Positions 7,640 to 20,502 of a stretch of DNA of 64,000 bases are shown here, in pieces (within the stretch, counting starts at the first letter, position 1; each line of letters starts with the position of its first letter). This DNA is from Moraxella boevrei DSM 14165 (GTDB lineage: Bacteria; Pseudomonadota; Gammaproteobacteria; Pseudomonadales; Moraxellaceae). The translations under genes and the position numbers were made by a program. The notes under the pieces are model-generated. The model did not search any database and was not told the origin of the DNA. It saw nothing but the letters and a program-made list of their open reading frames with translations. The stretch covers positions 1-64,000 of the forward strand of contig NZ_KB903775.1 of the NCBI RefSeq assembly GCF_000379845.1, in the 5' to 3' direction.

Positions 7640-8938
7640 ATGGCAAGTGAAAAATATAAACAAATGGCGGTACTGACTTCATCTACCATCGCCTTTACTG
7701 TATGTTTTATGGTATGGATGATGTTTGCGGTGTTGGGTATTCCCATTCAAAAAACCTTAGGCTTAAACAACACCGAATTTGGTCTCTTGGCGGCAACGCC
7801 TGTACTCACAGGCTCGCTTGTGCGTTTGCCAATTGGTCTGATGACGGATAAATTTGGCGGTCGTATTGTGTTTTTTGTGTTGATGCTGATTACCGTCATT
7901 CCAATTTATGCGATGAGTTTTGCCAATCAATACTGGCATTTTTTGGTGTTGGGTTTGTTTGTTGGTTTGGCAGGTGGTTCGTTCACCGTTGGGATTGCCT
8001 ATGTTGCCAAATGGTTTCCGCAGGAGCGTCAAGGCTTTGCCATGGGCGTGTTTGGGGCAGGTAATGCAGGCTCTGCTTTAACCAAAATCATCGGGCCTTC
8101 CATCATCACCGCTGGGGCTGCTACCGCTCTCGGTCAAGCCGAAGGTTGGCGGATGTTACCAAAGGTATATGCAGGCATTATGCTTGCCACCGCCGTGATG
8201 TTTTGGTTCTTTAGCTATGACAATAAGGACCACCGTACGGCAAGTACCGCAAGTGTATCAAGCCAATTAGCCGTATTAAAAGACCCTGATGTGTGGCGTT
8301 ATTCGCAGTATTATTCGATTGTATTCGGCGGATATGTGGCGTTAGCCCTATGGATGACCAAATATTATGTCAATGAATACGGCTTTACCCTACAAACAGC
8401 AGCGTTTTTGGCGGCGTGTTTTAGCTTACCTGGTGGCGTACTGCGTGCGTTGGGCGGTTGGTTGTCGGATAAGTATTCGGCTCATACCGTAACTTGGTGG
8501 GTGTTGTGGATATGTATGATTTTATTGTTTATTTTATCTTATCCACAAACTCAGTTACACATTCAGACGGTGGACGGCGTGAAAGAATTCCACATTGGAC
8601 TAAATTCTACTATCTTTACCGTGTTAATTTTTGCCCTAGGTATTGCCTTTGCCGTTGGTAAAGCATCGGTGTTTAAATATCTATCAGACGACTACAAACA
8701 CAACATGGGTGCGGTGTCTGGCGTGGTTGGTTTAGCAGGGGGTTTGGGTGGATTTATTTTGCCAATTATGTTCGGTATGGCAGTGGATATCACAGGCATT
8801 CGTTCATCGGCGTTTATGATTATGTTTGGTGTGGTGTGGGTGAGTTTAATTTGGATTTATATGTCTGAAGTGCGTCCACGTATGGAAACAAGTCATAAAG
8901 AAGCCCAAGCATTGAAAAAAGCAAAACAAAACGCTTAA
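7640..8938 (+). CDS. narK: Nitrate/nitrite transporter, NarK family (MFS)
   Basis: I choose ATG at 7640, which has AAAAAGGAG eight bases upstream; an upstream in-frame ATG at 7604 overlaps the -10 element. The 432-aa protein has about 12 membrane segments. It carries the two NarK Gly-rich signatures, GNAGSALTKIIGP near residue 143 and GVVGLAGGLGGFILP near 370, plus the MFS loop LMTDKFGGR after TM2. It imports nitrate, exports nitrite, or both. The FNR box and narXL next door indicate expression under oxygen limitation with nitrate. No narGHJI genes are in this window. Confidence 0.9.
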   Translation: MASEKYKQMAVLTSSTIAFTVCFMVWMMFAVLGIPIQKTLGLNNTEFGLLAATPVLTGSLVRLPIGLMTDKFGGRIVFFVLMLITVIPIYAMSFANQYWHFLVLGLFVGLAGGSFTVGIAYVAKWFPQERQGFAMGVFGAGNAGSALTKIIGPSIITAGAATALGQAEGWRMLPKVYAGIMLATAVMFWFFSYDNKDHRTASTASVSSQLAVLKDPDVWRYSQYYSIVFGGYVALALWMTKYYVNEYGFTLQTAAFLAACFSLPGGVLRALGGWLSDKYSAHTVTWWVLWICMILLFILSYPQTQLHIQTVDGVKEFHIGLNSTIFTVLIFALGIAFAVGKASVFKYLSDDYKHNMGAVSGVVGLAGGLGGFILPIMFGMAVDITGIRSSAFMIMFGVVWVSLIWIYMSEVRPRMETSHKEAQALKKAKQNA

Positions 8939-8962
8939 CAAAATGCTAAAAGCACCAATAAC

Positions 8963-8988
8963 AACGCTCCAAAATTGGAGCGTTTTTT
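8963..8988 (+). terminator. Intrinsic terminator after narK
   Basis: AACGCTCC pairs with GGAGCGTT around AAAATT, followed by a T run on the plus strand. It starts 24 bases after the narK stop. Confidence 0.9.
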
Positions 8989-9035
8989 ATGCTTGGATTT
9001 TTTATTTTCATCTTTATTTTGATAAAAACCAAAAA

Positions 9036-10466
<1,431 letters not shown>

Positions 10467-10593
10467 CTAAGTGAGTTTTATTTTTAACAGTTTTTAAGAT
10501 TTTGATTTTGTTAAAAATATTACCTGCCGAGAATTATTTTTGCAAGGTAGATTATCCCAAAAATAAACGGATAACCTATCTTATTATCGTTAA

Positions 10594-13500
10594 TTATTGT
10601 GGGTCTGCCATGGTTGATTTTAACAAGGAGGCGATATTGGCGGCTTTGGGTTTTACCAAATAAAACTTACGCACATAGTGCTCAAAATCACCCAAAATCG
10701 TCTGCCCCCATTGGCTACCTGTTTTGGCAACGTGTTCTTTAATAATTTGCATTAAATGGATACGATGACTTTCGGTTTGTTCGTTAGAAATACGATGAAT
10801 ATCAATCAATTCATGATTACAACGGTCAAAGAAATCCCCTTCCAAATCAAGCACATAGGCAAATCCCCCTGTCATGCCTGCCCCAAAGTTCAAGCCTGTT
10901 TTACCAAGTACCGTTACGATACCGCCTGTCATATATTCACAGCAGTGGTCGCCTGTACCTTCCACCACAGCATGACACCCTGAGTTACGCACCGCAAATC
11001 GCTCGCCTGCCGTACCTGATGCAAACAAACGTCCACCTGTCGCACCGTACAAGCAAGTATTACCGATAATCGCGGTTTGTTGGCTGGCAAATGTTGAGCC
11101 TTTTGGTGGGTAAATCACGATTTCGCCACCTGCCATGCCTTTGCCAACGTAGTCATTGGCATCGCCTTCTAGCTCAATGTTTAAACCACCTGCATTCCAC
11201 ACGCCAAGGCTTTGCCCTGCAGTACCTGTTAAATGTAGGTTAATCGGTGAGCCACTCATGCCAAGATTGCCATAAATTTGGGCGATTTCACCTGAAATTC
11301 TTGCCCCAATCGAGCGGTCACAGTTACCAATGCGATAACTAAAATCACCGCCTGTCCCCGCACGAATGGTCGCCATCATGTCATTCACCATGTCTTCGGC
11401 GAGCAAGCCTTTATCAAACGGGTCATTTTTTGCCACTTGACAGGTTTGTGGTTTGCCATCGGCTTTGGTATGGCTAAACAATAATGGACTTAAATCAAGA
11501 TGATTTTGTTTTGCCGTTTCACCGTCCAAAATACTTAATAAATCAGTGCGTCCGACCAGCTCTTCCATAGAACGCACGCCTAATTTGGCAAGCCATTCAC
11601 GGGTTTCAGTCGCAACGAATTTAAAGAAGTTAATCAACATTTCGGCTTCGCCAATAAAATGCTCATCACGCAAATCCGATTTTTGGGTGGCAACCCCTGT
11701 TGGACAGTTGTTTAAATGGCAAATGCGTAAATATTTACAACCCACCGCAATCATTGGCGTTGTGCCAAAACCAAAACTTTCTGCCCCCAAAATACAGGCT
11801 TTTACCACATCAAGCCCTGTTTTTAAGCCACCGTCTGTTTGGATACGCACTTTATCACGCAAGCCATTGACACGCAAAGACTGATGGGCTTCTGACAGCC
11901 CAAGCTCCCAAGGCGAGCCTGCATAGTGAATAGATGACAATGGCGAGGCCGCCGTGCCACCGTCATAACCTGAAATGGTAATCAAGTCGGCATAGGCTTT
12001 GGCAACCCCTGTCGCAATCGTACCAACTCCCGGACGAGAAACCAATTTTACCGAAACCAACGCATCAGGGTTGACTTGTTTTAAATCAAAAATTAACTGA
12101 GCCAAGTCTTCAATCGAATAAATATCATGGTGTGGTGGTGGTGAAATCAAGGTTACTCCCGGTACAGAATAACGCAGACGAGCGATTAAACTGTTCACTT
12201 TACCACCTGGTAATTGTCCGCCTTCGCCCGGTTTTGCCCCTTGTGCGACTTTGATTTGCATGACTTCTGCCGAACGCAGATATGCAGGCGTCACCCCAAA
12301 CCGCCCTGAAGCGATTTGTTTAATTTTGGAATTGCGAATACTATTGTAACGCACAGGGTCTTCACCACCTTCGCCTGAGTTTGAACGTCCGCCGATGGTA
12401 TTCATGGCAATGGCAATCGCTTCGTGGGCTTCTGGTGACAACGCCCCAAGCGACATCCCTGCTGAGTCAAAGCGTTTTAAAATATGCTCAATACTTTCCA
12501 CGTCATCAATGCTAATTGGATTATCCGTTCTTAGCTGTAACAAGTCTCGCAAAGTTGCGACAGGGCGTGTGTTGACGATATCGGCATAGGCTTGATAATT
12601 GGCATAATCACCTGTGCGTACTGCTTTGTGCAAGGCTTGGATAACATCAGGGTTAAAGGCATGGTATTCTTTGTTAAACACAAATTTTAACAAACCACCT
12701 TGGTCAAGCGGTGTACGTTGACTAAACGCATTTTTTGCCAACAAACGTTGGTCAATTTCTAAATCGTCAAAAGTCGCCCCTTGAATACGGCTTTCTAAAC
12801 CGCTAAAACATAGCTCAATGATTTCATCAGACAAGCCCACCGCTTCAAACAGTTGAGCCCCACGATATGAAGAAATGGTAGAAATGCCCATTTTTGACAA
12901 GATTTTTAGCAAACCCTTGTCCATACTTTTACGGAAGTTTTCTTGGGCGTATAATGGGTCACCGAGCAACTCGCCTTTTTCAACCAAATCAGCAATCACG
13001 CTATACGCCAAATATGGATAAACAGCAGTCGCCCCCACGCCAAGTAATACTGCCAAATGGTGCGAGTCTCGCATCAATCCTGTTTCTACCACGATATTGG
13101 CATCGCAACGTAACCCAATATTAATCAAATGGTGATGCACCGCCCCTGTTGCCATAATCGCATTGGCAGGGATTTTTCCTTTTTCAATGGCTTTATCCGA
13201 CAATACCAAAATCACCTTGCCTGATTTTACCGCTTTTTCGGCTTGTTTACAGATATGTTTTAGGGCTTTTTCAAGGGTGAATTTTTCACTATCATAATTT
13301 AAATCAATGACTTGCAACGCAAAACCGTCTTTGTCAATATTTTGGATTTGTGCCATTTTACTCGCTGATAACACAGGGGAAGACAGCACGATACGGTTGG
13401 CGTGTTCAGGCGTTGGGTCAAAGATATTTTTTTCGGTGCCAAGGCAAGTTTCTAACGACATCACAATTGCTTCACGCAATGGGTCAATCGGTGGGTTGGT

Positions 13501-15063
13501 AACTTGCGCAAACTGTTGACGAAAAAAGTCCGCAACATGACGAATTTGGCGAGAAAGCACCGCCATTGGCGTATCATCACCCATTGAGCCAACGGCTTCT
13601 TGCCCATTTTCGGCAGATGGGCGTAAAATTTCGGTGCGTTCTTCATGGGTGATGTGAAACATTTTTTGTAAAGCCAACAAATCATTGCCTTTTATCACCG
13701 ACTGTAATGCTTGTTCTTCTAGTTTTGCATCATTGCGTAAGCGTAAAGCATTATCACGCAACCATAGGCGATAAGGGTGCGATTTTTTCAACTTTCTACC
13801 CACTGCTTGGGTATCCATGATATTGCCTGTTTCGGTGTCAATCACTAGCATTTGACCTGGCCCAACACGCCCTTTTGCCACCACGTCTTCAGGTTGATAA
13901 TCCCATGTGCCAACTTCCGATGCCACGGTGATATAGCCGTTTTTGGTCGTTACCCAACGTGAAGGTCGCAAACCATTCCTATCAAGCATACATACCGCAT
14001 AGCGACCGTCTTGGATAACCAACCCTGCAGGGCCGTCCCATGCTTCCATGTGCTGTGAATAAAACTCATAAAACGCTCGCAAATCCATATCCATGGTATC
14101 CACATTTTGCCAAGCAGGTGGCACAAGGATAGACAACGCATGAAACAGCTCCATACCGCCATTCACCATGACTTCTAACATATTGTCAAGACTAGACGAG
14201 TCCGAGCCTGTACGGTTCACCAGCGGATGCAATTCTTGCAATTCTGGCATCAATTCGCTCATAAATTTTGGTGTACGTGCCACCGCCCAATCTCGGTTGC
14301 CGTCAATCGTGTTTAACTCACCATTGTGTGCCAAATAGCGAAACGGCTGTGCCAACGGCCAACGTGGTAGCGTATTGGTAGAAAAACGTTGGTGAAACAC
14401 CACAATATGCGATGCCAACCGCTCATCTTGCAAATCCAAGAAAAACGCAGGCAAATCCGCAGGCATCACCAAACCTTTATAAATCACCGTTTGTGATGTT
14501 AAACCAGTCACATAAAATAGCGGGTCATCGGTCAGTTGTAATTCGGTTTTTTTGCGAGCGACAAATAATTTACGGTTAAAAGTTTCTTCGTCCATATCGG
14601 TTGGACAATTCACCAAAATTTGCTTAAACGCCGGCAAACTCTCACGAGCAATCTCACCAACAATCCGTAAATCTACAGGTACATCACGCCAGCCTGCCAC
14701 GCTTAGACCTTGATTTTCAATTTCTTGGTTAAAAATATCTTGTGATTTTTGGGCTAACGCTTTGTCCAAATTCAAAAAAATCGTCCCCACCGCAAAAATC
14801 GGCGTTAACGCAAACCCATTATCGGATGCGACTTTTTGGAAAAACTCTTTTGGCATTGCCAATAAAAGTCCACAACCGTCGCCTGTTTTGCCATCCGAGG
14901 CAACCCCACCACGGTGAGTCATACAGCTTAAACTGTGAATAGCAGTCTCCACCAAATCATGGCTAGGTTCGCCATGCGTATGAGCAATCAGCCCAAAACC
15001 GCAGTTGTCTTTAAATTCATCAGGTTGGTAAAGATTGGTGTGATTGGCATAATATGAAGTCAT
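10594..15063 (-). CDS. gltB: Glutamate synthase large subunit
   Basis: I start at ATG 15063 because the frame's more distal start is a TTG with no support. This yields 1489 aa with the N-terminal nucleophile C21 ([10 protein letters not shown]) after a 20-residue propeptide that is normally cleaved. Domains in order are class II glutaminase, central domain, FMN-binding synthase domain, and a C-terminal Gly-rich beta-helix. The 3Fe-4S cluster motif [12 protein letters not shown] lies in the synthase domain. The enzyme takes amide nitrogen from glutamine to make two glutamates. It pairs with gltD downstream. Confidence 0.95.
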   Translation of the reverse strand: MTSYYANHTNLYQPDEFKDNCGFGLIAHTHGEPSHDLVETAIHSLSCMTHRGGVASDGKTGDGCGLLLAMPKEFFQKVASDNGFALTPIFAVGTIFLNLDKALAQKSQDIFNQEIENQGLSVAGWRDVPVDLRIVGEIARESLPAFKQILVNCPTDMDEETFNRKLFVARKKTELQLTDDPLFYVTGLTSQTVIYKGLVMPADLPAFFLDLQDERLASHIVVFHQRFSTNTLPRWPLAQPFRYLAHNGELNTIDGNRDWAVARTPKFMSELMPELQELHPLVNRTGSDSSSLDNMLEVMVNGGMELFHALSILVPPAWQNVDTMDMDLRAFYEFYSQHMEAWDGPAGLVIQDGRYAVCMLDRNGLRPSRWVTTKNGYITVASEVGTWDYQPEDVVAKGRVGPGQMLVIDTETGNIMDTQAVGRKLKKSHPYRLWLRDNALRLRNDAKLEEQALQSVIKGNDLLALQKMFHITHEERTEILRPSAENGQEAVGSMGDDTPMAVLSRQIRHVADFFRQQFAQVTNPPIDPLREAIVMSLETCLGTEKNIFDPTPEHANRIVLSSPVLSASKMAQIQNIDKDGFALQVIDLNYDSEKFTLEKALKHICKQAEKAVKSGKVILVLSDKAIEKGKIPANAIMATGAVHHHLINIGLRCDANIVVETGLMRDSHHLAVLLGVGATAVYPYLAYSVIADLVEKGELLGDPLYAQENFRKSMDKGLLKILSKMGISTISSYRGAQLFEAVGLSDEIIELCFSGLESRIQGATFDDLEIDQRLLAKNAFSQRTPLDQGGLLKFVFNKEYHAFNPDVIQALHKAVRTGDYANYQAYADIVNTRPVATLRDLLQLRTDNPISIDDVESIEHILKRFDSAGMSLGALSPEAHEAIAIAMNTIGGRSNSGEGGEDPVRYNSIRNSKIKQIASGRFGVTPAYLRSAEVMQIKVAQGAKPGEGGQLPGGKVNSLIARLRYSVPGVTLISPPPHHDIYSIEDLAQLIFDLKQVNPDALVSVKLVSRPGVGTIATGVAKAYADLITISGYDGGTAASPLSSIHYAGSPWELGLSEAHQSLRVNGLRDKVRIQTDGGLKTGLDVVKACILGAESFGFGTTPMIAVGCKYLRICHLNNCPTGVATQKSDLRDEHFIGEAEMLINFFKFVATETREWLAKLGVRSMEELVGRTDLLSILDGETAKQNHLDLSPLLFSHTKADGKPQTCQVAKNDPFDKGLLAEDMVNDMMATIRAGTGGDFSYRIGNCDRSIGARISGEIAQIYGNLGMSGSPINLHLTGTAGQSLGVWNAGGLNIELEGDANDYVGKGMAGGEIVIYPPKGSTFASQQTAIIGNTCLYGATGGRLFASGTAGERFAVRNSGCHAVVEGTGDHCCEYMTGGIVTVLGKTGLNFGAGMTGGFAYVLDLEGDFFDRCNHELIDIHRISNEQTESHRIHLMQIIKEHVAKTGSQWGQTILGDFEHYVRKFYLVKPKAANIASLLKSTMADPQ

Positions 15064-15287
15064 GGCGGTATTCCCAAAATGCAAAGCGAAAACGATTAAA
15101 TGAAATAGTTGGCGTAAGCTGACTGTCGTCCAAAAATTTTAGTAGGATAGCTATCTTAACGAATTGACAACAAAAAAGCTACTGTTATTTGCAACAAATT
15201 AATTCCCAATTTTTGGGGCAATATTTTCCAACCGTTTCCTATTCTTACACAATAATAAACAAAAGTTTTTAAATGGCATTAAACCTA

Positions 15288-15328
15288 AAAAAATAGCGAT
15301 AATTTTGGGTAAATTATCGCTATTTTTT
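15288..15328 (-). terminator. Bidirectional-looking terminator after the SPOR gene
   Basis: A perfect 18-bp inverted repeat (stem AAAAAATAGCGATAATTT) surrounds a 5-base loop. It lies 32 bases past the stop of the SPOR gene and ends the aroK-aroB-SPOR transcript; T runs occur on both sides. Confidence 0.85.
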
Positions 15329-15359
15329 AGGAAGTGTTTCACAATAGTGTTTCACAATA

Positions 15360-16415
15360 TTATTCAGCTTTTTCAGCACTATTTTCGTTTGCTGATGCTT
15401 TTTCTTTCACTTGAGCAGGTTTTGCTTTTTCTTCTTTTGGCTTACTCTCTTTTGCCGTTTCTTTGGGTTTGGTTTCAGATTTGGCTTCTTTGGGTTTATT
15501 TTCAGGTTTTTGGTCTTGGGCTTTTGGTTCACTTGCATTACGAGCTGGTTTTTCGCTTGCAGTATTTTCAGCGTTTTTATTCACATTGTTATCAAAATTT
15601 TCAGGTTGATTGCCCGAATTTTGTTTTGGAATAACAGGCACAGGCAACTCTGGTTCATTGGGATTGACCACCTTACGTTTTTCTTCCACCGATAAGGTAT
15701 CATTGCCATCGCTTGATTTTTCAATACTTTGTTTTTCTTCGGTCTTTTCTTCGGCTTTTGGTGCAGGGATTTCTTTTTTCGTTTCACGTAAATTCACCGA
15801 TTTTGGGGCTTTTCTGCCGATATCTTCTAAAGGTGGGGTGATTTCGTATTCATCGATTTGTGATGCGTATAAATTAAGCTCTTCAGGAAAGGCTTGCACA
15901 TTATTTGGCAAATTAAATTTTACTATTTTACTATTGCCAATCGCTTCTTGCGGTGAACCAAAAATGCCATACGTCAACACAAAACGTTTTTGATTGTTGG
16001 TATCTACGATGCGAAAGTAGTTAAATTTATCACGGTCAGGGCGACCATTGAGATAATCGGTAATCACTTCATGTTGCACGACGTTCATGACTTGCACCGT
16101 CCATTTGCCTGCATTGGCTTTTAAAAAACGGCTGTCTTTAAATTCTTTCGGATAATTACGCTTATCACGCACAATCGAATCAAAAGTAATCGGCTGAACC
16201 AACTTATGCATTTCATCAGGATTATGGTTAATCAACAAAATATTGGGGTCAACCACGGTAGAAACTTCGGTATCTTGGTTGTTTTTGCTAGTTGGTTTTA
16301 CTGCAGATGCCACCCACACCATAAAAGTCACCCCCCCTGCAATCCCTGCAAACAACAGCCACACGGTAACTTGCAACGCCAATGAGCGATAGCTACTTGA
16401 TAAAGAATTTAGCAT
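15360..16415 (-). CDS. SPOR-like cell-division protein (DamX-like)
   Basis: This 351-aa protein has one membrane segment at about residues 14-38 and a predicted SPOR-type domain at about 100-192 (GKWTVQVMNVVQ ... FVLTYGIFGSPQEA). Its tail from 200 to 351 is Lys/Glu/Pro/Ala-rich and likely disordered. SPOR domains bind denuded septal peptidoglycan. It lies directly downstream of aroB, the same order as aroK-aroB-damX in other gammaproteobacteria. The usual DamX puts SPOR at the C-terminus; here the domain is central and the charged tail is last. I do not assign damX formally. Confidence 0.65.
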   Translation of the reverse strand: MLNSLSSSYRSLALQVTVWLLFAGIAGGVTFMVWVASAVKPTSKNNQDTEVSTVVDPNILLINHNPDEMHKLVQPITFDSIVRDKRNYPKEFKDSRFLKANAGKWTVQVMNVVQHEVITDYLNGRPDRDKFNYFRIVDTNNQKRFVLTYGIFGSPQEAIGNSKIVKFNLPNNVQAFPEELNLYASQIDEYEITPPLEDIGRKAPKSVNLRETKKEIPAPKAEEKTEEKQSIEKSSDGNDTLSVEEKRKVVNPNEPELPVPVIPKQNSGNQPENFDNNVNKNAENTASEKPARNASEPKAQDQKPENKPKEAKSETKPKETAKESKPKEEKAKPAQVKEKASANENSAEKAE

Positions 16416-16451
16416 AAAAACCCTATTTCATTCATATTTATTTAAATAATA

Positions 16452-16480
16452 ATAAAAAAATTACTGTAAAATTACAGTAA
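16452..16480 (-). terminator. Weak terminator/attenuator overlapping the aroB stop
   Basis: TTACTGTA and TACAGTAA form an 8-bp stem with a 4-base loop. On the minus strand it is followed by seven T. The stem is AT-rich and includes the aroB stop codon, so it is probably partial. Confidence 0.45.
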
Positions 16481-17551
16481 AACGTCACGCAAAGATTCTG
16501 CATCATAATCGGCAGTAATATACGCTTCCCCCAATTTTTTGAGTAAAATCAAACGAATTTGCCCTGATTTGACCTTTTTATCATGACTCATCAAATCCAA
16601 CGCCGTCTCAACTGCTATTTTTGGTGGCAAGACAGGTAGTTTTGCCTTTCTTAACAAAGACTTAACGCGTTCTACATCCTCAAGGGTTAAATTACCCATT
16701 TTTTGTGATAACTGCATGGCTTGAAGCATACCCACTGCCACCGCTTCGCCATGTAACCAGTTGCCATAACCTTCATGCGTTTCAATGACGTGTCCAAAGG
16801 TATGCCCAAAGTTTAACAAAGCACGCTTACCACTTTCAAACTCATCTTCCGCAACGATGTCGGCTTTATGTTGACAAGAAATTAACACAGCTTTTGCCAA
16901 CAAAGTCAAATCCAAATTAACCAAGGCATCGATATTAGTTTCAAGCCAAACTAAAAATTCCATATCACCAATTAAGGCATATTTAATCACTTCCGCCAAG
17001 CCTGCGGACAATTCACGCTGAGGTAAAGTCGCCAAAGTCGCCATATCGGCAAGCACCAATTTAGGTTGCCAAAACGCCCCTATCATATTTTTACCCAGTG
17101 GATGATTAATACCTGTCTTTCCCCCCACACTAGAGTCCACTTGGGACAACAAGGTCGTTGGAATTTGGATAAAATCCACCCCACGCATAAAACTTGCTGA
17201 TGCAAAACCGACCATATCGCCAATCACGCCACCACCCAAGGCAATCAAGGTACAATCACGGTTAAAATGATTTGCCATTAGCACATCATAAATTTGATTA
17301 ATACTATCTTGGGTTTTAAACTGTTCACCATCTGACAAAATACAGGTTACAACCGTTTTGTCTTTCGGTAAATTATCAACCAAAGGTTGCAAATAAAGCG
17401 GTGCAATGGTTTCATTGGTAACTACCAAAACTTGTTTACTTTTGATAAACGGGTTAAAATCGAAGTTTACTAATAAATTTTCGCCAATCACAATCGGATA
17501 ATCATGCGAACGGGTTTTTACCAACAATTGTTCCATAATAATTGTACTCAT
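16472..17551 (-). CDS. aroB: 3-dehydroquinate synthase
   Basis: This 359-aa enzyme makes 3-dehydroquinate from DAHP using NAD and Zn, the second step of the shikimate pathway. The NAD region [11 protein letters not shown] is at about 103-113, the conserved block [18 protein letters not shown] follows at about 135, and the Zn ligands lie in [10 protein letters not shown] and [12 protein letters not shown]. Length fits the family (about 360). It lies 20 bases downstream of aroK, an arrangement usual for aroKB. An internal Met at residue 6 is an alternative start without a better ribosome binding site. Confidence 0.95.
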   Translation of the reverse strand: MSTIIMEQLLVKTRSHDYPIVIGENLLVNFDFNPFIKSKQVLVVTNETIAPLYLQPLVDNLPKDKTVVTCILSDGEQFKTQDSINQIYDVLMANHFNRDCTLIALGGGVIGDMVGFASASFMRGVDFIQIPTTLLSQVDSSVGGKTGINHPLGKNMIGAFWQPKLVLADMATLATLPQRELSAGLAEVIKYALIGDMEFLVWLETNIDALVNLDLTLLAKAVLISCQHKADIVAEDEFESGKRALLNFGHTFGHVIETHEGYGNWLHGEAVAVGMLQAMQLSQKMGNLTLEDVERVKSLLRKAKLPVLPPKIAVETALDLMSHDKKVKSGQIRLILLKKLGEAYITADYDAESLRDVLL

Positions 17552-17571
17552 AATCCACTCTCATCATCAAA

Positions 17572-18162
17572 TTAACGCTGAATTTTCGTCACCGTCACCG
17601 ATACAATCGGCGTGTCTTTGTCCAAATGATAGGTTTGGCTAAAATCTTGTAACTGCCACAAAATCTCTTTCACCATTTTTTTAGGCGATAAATAGCCTGT
17701 CGTAATCACAATATCTGCCAATGAGTGATAAATCGGATCACGAATAGCAAACAAATCTGCCAGTTTTTGTTTAGGATTTTCCGTCTGTAACAACGGACGA
17801 TTTTTATCTTTACGAGTGCGTTCGTACTGTGTATGCACTTGAGCCCGCAAATAAATCACAATGCCACGCTTTAGATAAGTTTGGTTAATCGGTGTCATCA
17901 CCGCACCACCACCTGTCGCCAATACCACTTGTTGACAATGGGTCAACTCATCAAGGGTACGTGACTCACGTTGGCGGAAACCCACTTCGCCTTCTTTGTC
18001 AAAAATCCAACTAATACTTGCCCCACTTGCCTTTTCAATCTCGTGGTCGCTGTCAAAAAACCGATAACCCAACTGATTGGCTAACAGTTTGCCAATAGTG
18101 GTCTTGCCTGCCCCCATTGGTCCAATTAATACAATTAACGGCGGTTGCTGAGTATATCCCAT
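17572..18162 (-). CDS. aroK: Shikimate kinase
   Basis: The P-loop GPMGAGKTT and the shikimate-binding DSD and RE(S)RTL motifs identify shikimate kinase, which phosphorylates shikimate at the 3-hydroxyl. An in-frame ATG exists at 18180, but that codon is inside a long terminator-like hairpin, so I prefer ATG at 18162, giving 196 aa. No strong ribosome binding site is seen before either start. The last 25 residues are an extension beyond the usual core (about 170-175 residues). It heads the aroK-aroB-SPOR run and follows pilQ. Confidence 0.9.
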   Translation of the reverse strand: MGYTQQPPLIVLIGPMGAGKTTIGKLLANQLGYRFFDSDHEIEKASGASISWIFDKEGEVGFRQRESRTLDELTHCQQVVLATGGGAVMTPINQTYLKRGIVIYLRAQVHTQYERTRKDKNRPLLQTENPKQKLADLFAIRDPIYHSLADIVITTGYLSPKKMVKEILWQLQDFSQTYHLDKDTPIVSVTVTKIQR

Positions 18163-18216
18163 AAAAAAACCACAAATCATGATAATATTAGGGAATATTA
18201 TACGATGATTTGTGGT
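18163..18216 (-). terminator. Long hairpin plus U-tract between pilQ and aroK
   Basis: ACCACAAATCAT at 18169-18180 pairs with ATGATTTGTGGT at 18205-18216. An inner 8-bp stem is ATAATATT with AATATTAT around the loop AGGG. On the minus strand seven T follow directly and end at the aroK ATG at 18162. It fits an intrinsic terminator for the pil operon that abuts or attenuates aroK. Confidence 0.85.
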
Positions 18217-18265
18217 AAATCGCTATCTTTTAACAACATTCGTCAAAGATAATCCAATTTTTTTA

Positions 18266-20467
18266 TTAATTTACACGGCTAACACCGTCGTTCACTAATT
18301 TTGGTGTGACAAAAATCAGTAATTCTTCCTTAGCATCAGATTTTGTTGTTCTTTTGAACAAGCGATTGACATAAGGTAAATCACCTAAAAATGGTACTTT
18401 TTGAACACCATTACTAATACTATTTTTAAAGATACCACCCAATACAACCGTTTGACCATCATCCACCACTACATTGGTTTGAACAGAATCTTTGGCAATC
18501 GCTACCGAACCATCAGGAGCAGTAGTAGGTCTACCATTTTCAACCAACAAATCCATGCCAATACGCCCTTCAGGTGTGATATTCGGGGTTACTTCTAGAC
18601 TTAAGGCTGCTTCTACCCAACTCGTAGATGTGGCACCACTTGCTGACGCTTCCTGATAAGCAATTTGTTGACCAGACATTACTTTGGCTTTTTGTTTATC
18701 TGCGGTCAACACTTTTGGACTAGAGATTACCTCACCACGCCCATCTGACTGCATCGCTGATAACTCTAAATCTAATAATAAATCAGAGATACTTAATAAA
18801 CCAAACGCAATTCTACCTGTTGGGTTTGCTGCACCCAAGTTTACATTAAGGTTGTCTGGACGAGTAATGGTATACTTTGCCCCACCTGTACTATTATCCA
18901 CTGTTGGTGTCTTTAAATCCCACAAGGTCTGATCACTACCACCTACCAAAAGATTACGGTTATGTGCAGCCCCTTGGGATAAAATTCCCCATTTAACACC
19001 CATTTCTTTGCTAAAACTATCCGTCGCATTGACTATACGAGCTTCAATCATTACTTGTTTCACAGGAATATCAATTTTTGAAATCAAATCACGGATATTA
19101 GCAATACTAGCAGAAGTATCTTTGATGATTAAAGTGTTGGTACGAGCATCGATGGTTACAGTACCACGATTAGATAGCAATGAGCCTGAATCTGTATCAT
19201 TTCTGCCTGTATTACGTGAATTTTGTGCCTCAATCATCGTGCGTAAGTCTTGGGCCTTGGCATAATTTAAGCGAATATATTCCGTACGTAGTGGTGCAAG
19301 TCCCGCATTTTTCTGAATCGCTTCTAGCTCTGCCGCTTCTTGTGAAGCAAGTTCAGATGAAGGTGCAACCCAAACCACATTACCATTGCTACGTTTGTCT
19401 AAATTTTTACTTTTTAGAATAATATCTAAGGCTTGATCCCAAGGCACTTCAATCAAACGTAAAGTAATATTACCTGATACCGTATCGCTAGCGATGATAT
19501 TAGTATTGGTATGTTGACCTAGCACTTCCAAAATTTGACGCACAGGTACATCTTGGAATTCAAGCGAAATCGGTGCCCCTGTGTAGGTACGCTCCTCAAG
19601 GGTAGGTTCACGCAATTTTTTCGGTGGTTCAACATTAATACTCAGCTGATTACCCATTTGATAGGCTTTATATTCATAATCGCCTGTCATACCAATCCGA
19701 ATTACACCATTACGACCTTGATTACTAGCCGTAATATTACCCACCAAACCTGCACCGCTCATTTGTTTTAACAAATGGCTTGGTACAGTTGCTCCAGTTA
19801 AACGCACAATCAGCTCATCACCAGTACGTTGTACATCAACAGGAATACTGTCATTTAGTAAACTAATGTTAATATTTGCACCACCACTTGATGAGCCATT
19901 GACATTAATGCCATTTAAGCCGTCATAATTATATTGACGATTCGTAGCAACCGCAGGGTTTAACAATGGATTAACTTTAACGACCATGGTTTCGGCAGGT
20001 GGTTGGACAGGTCTGTTTGTCGTTACCACAGGTTGAACCACTGGTGCAGTTACTACCTTACCTTGCACAGATTGCATACTTACCACAAGACGGTTGTTTT
20101 CCACACGCGTACTAAAGTTAGCTTCATCATTTAAGCCAACCACCATACGCGTCATATTACCACTACTAATCGTGGTAACGTCTCTTACATGACCTTGATT
20201 AATGGTTTGGACACGGCTTGCGACTTGATTATCCACATTTGGAAAATCAAGTACCAAGCGATTTGGATTGTTTAACTGATAAGCGTTCGGTTGTACGGCA
20301 CCTGATGCAAAATCAACGTTTAATTCAGTTAATTGATTCGATGCTTGCCCGACACTCACTTGGTGAATACTGGTGTTCGCCATTGCCATGCTGGTAATGG
20401 TCGCCGTAGTGATTGCAACAGCAAGTTTTGATAGCGTGGTACGGCTTGGATAGGTTGTAAAATTCAT
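18266..20467 (-). CDS. pilQ: Type IV pilus secretin PilQ
   Basis: This 733-aa protein forms the outer-membrane pore for the pilus. A signal peptide (residues 1-30, cleavage likely after AMA) is followed by two AMIN-type domains (about 35-130 and 185-285) that bind peptidoglycan. The STN/N0 region has LEFQDVPVRQILEVLGQHTNTNI at about 300-325, and the N1 domain comes next. The secretin barrel fills the last 270 residues, with VPFLGDLPYVNRLFK near the C-terminus. It is last in the pilMNOPQ cluster, 35 bases after pilP. Confidence 0.95.
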   Translation of the reverse strand: MNFTTYPSRTTLSKLAVAITTATITSMAMANTSIHQVSVGQASNQLTELNVDFASGAVQPNAYQLNNPNRLVLDFPNVDNQVASRVQTINQGHVRDVTTISSGNMTRMVVGLNDEANFSTRVENNRLVVSMQSVQGKVVTAPVVQPVVTTNRPVQPPAETMVVKVNPLLNPAVATNRQYNYDGLNGINVNGSSSGGANINISLLNDSIPVDVQRTGDELIVRLTGATVPSHLLKQMSGAGLVGNITASNQGRNGVIRIGMTGDYEYKAYQMGNQLSINVEPPKKLREPTLEERTYTGAPISLEFQDVPVRQILEVLGQHTNTNIIASDTVSGNITLRLIEVPWDQALDIILKSKNLDKRSNGNVVWVAPSSELASQEAAELEAIQKNAGLAPLRTEYIRLNYAKAQDLRTMIEAQNSRNTGRNDTDSGSLLSNRGTVTIDARTNTLIIKDTSASIANIRDLISKIDIPVKQVMIEARIVNATDSFSKEMGVKWGILSQGAAHNRNLLVGGSDQTLWDLKTPTVDNSTGGAKYTITRPDNLNVNLGAANPTGRIAFGLLSISDLLLDLELSAMQSDGRGEVISSPKVLTADKQKAKVMSGQQIAYQEASASGATSTSWVEAALSLEVTPNITPEGRIGMDLLVENGRPTTAPDGSVAIAKDSVQTNVVVDDGQTVVLGGIFKNSISNGVQKVPFLGDLPYVNRLFKRTTKSDAKEELLIFVTPKLVNDGVSRVN

Positions 20468-20502
20468 AAAATTATCCTTAAATACTTAGTCTTAGCTTAG
20501 TC

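Noticed and set aside
15063-15084. TTG start for gltB
   Set aside because: It adds seven residues before a plausible ATG and has no ribosome binding site; the propeptide length of 20 from the ATG is sensible.
15411-15695. Plus-strand frames rich in Phe opposite the SPOR gene
   Set aside because: They are the complement of the Lys/Glu-rich tail, a typical shadow of a low-complexity gene.
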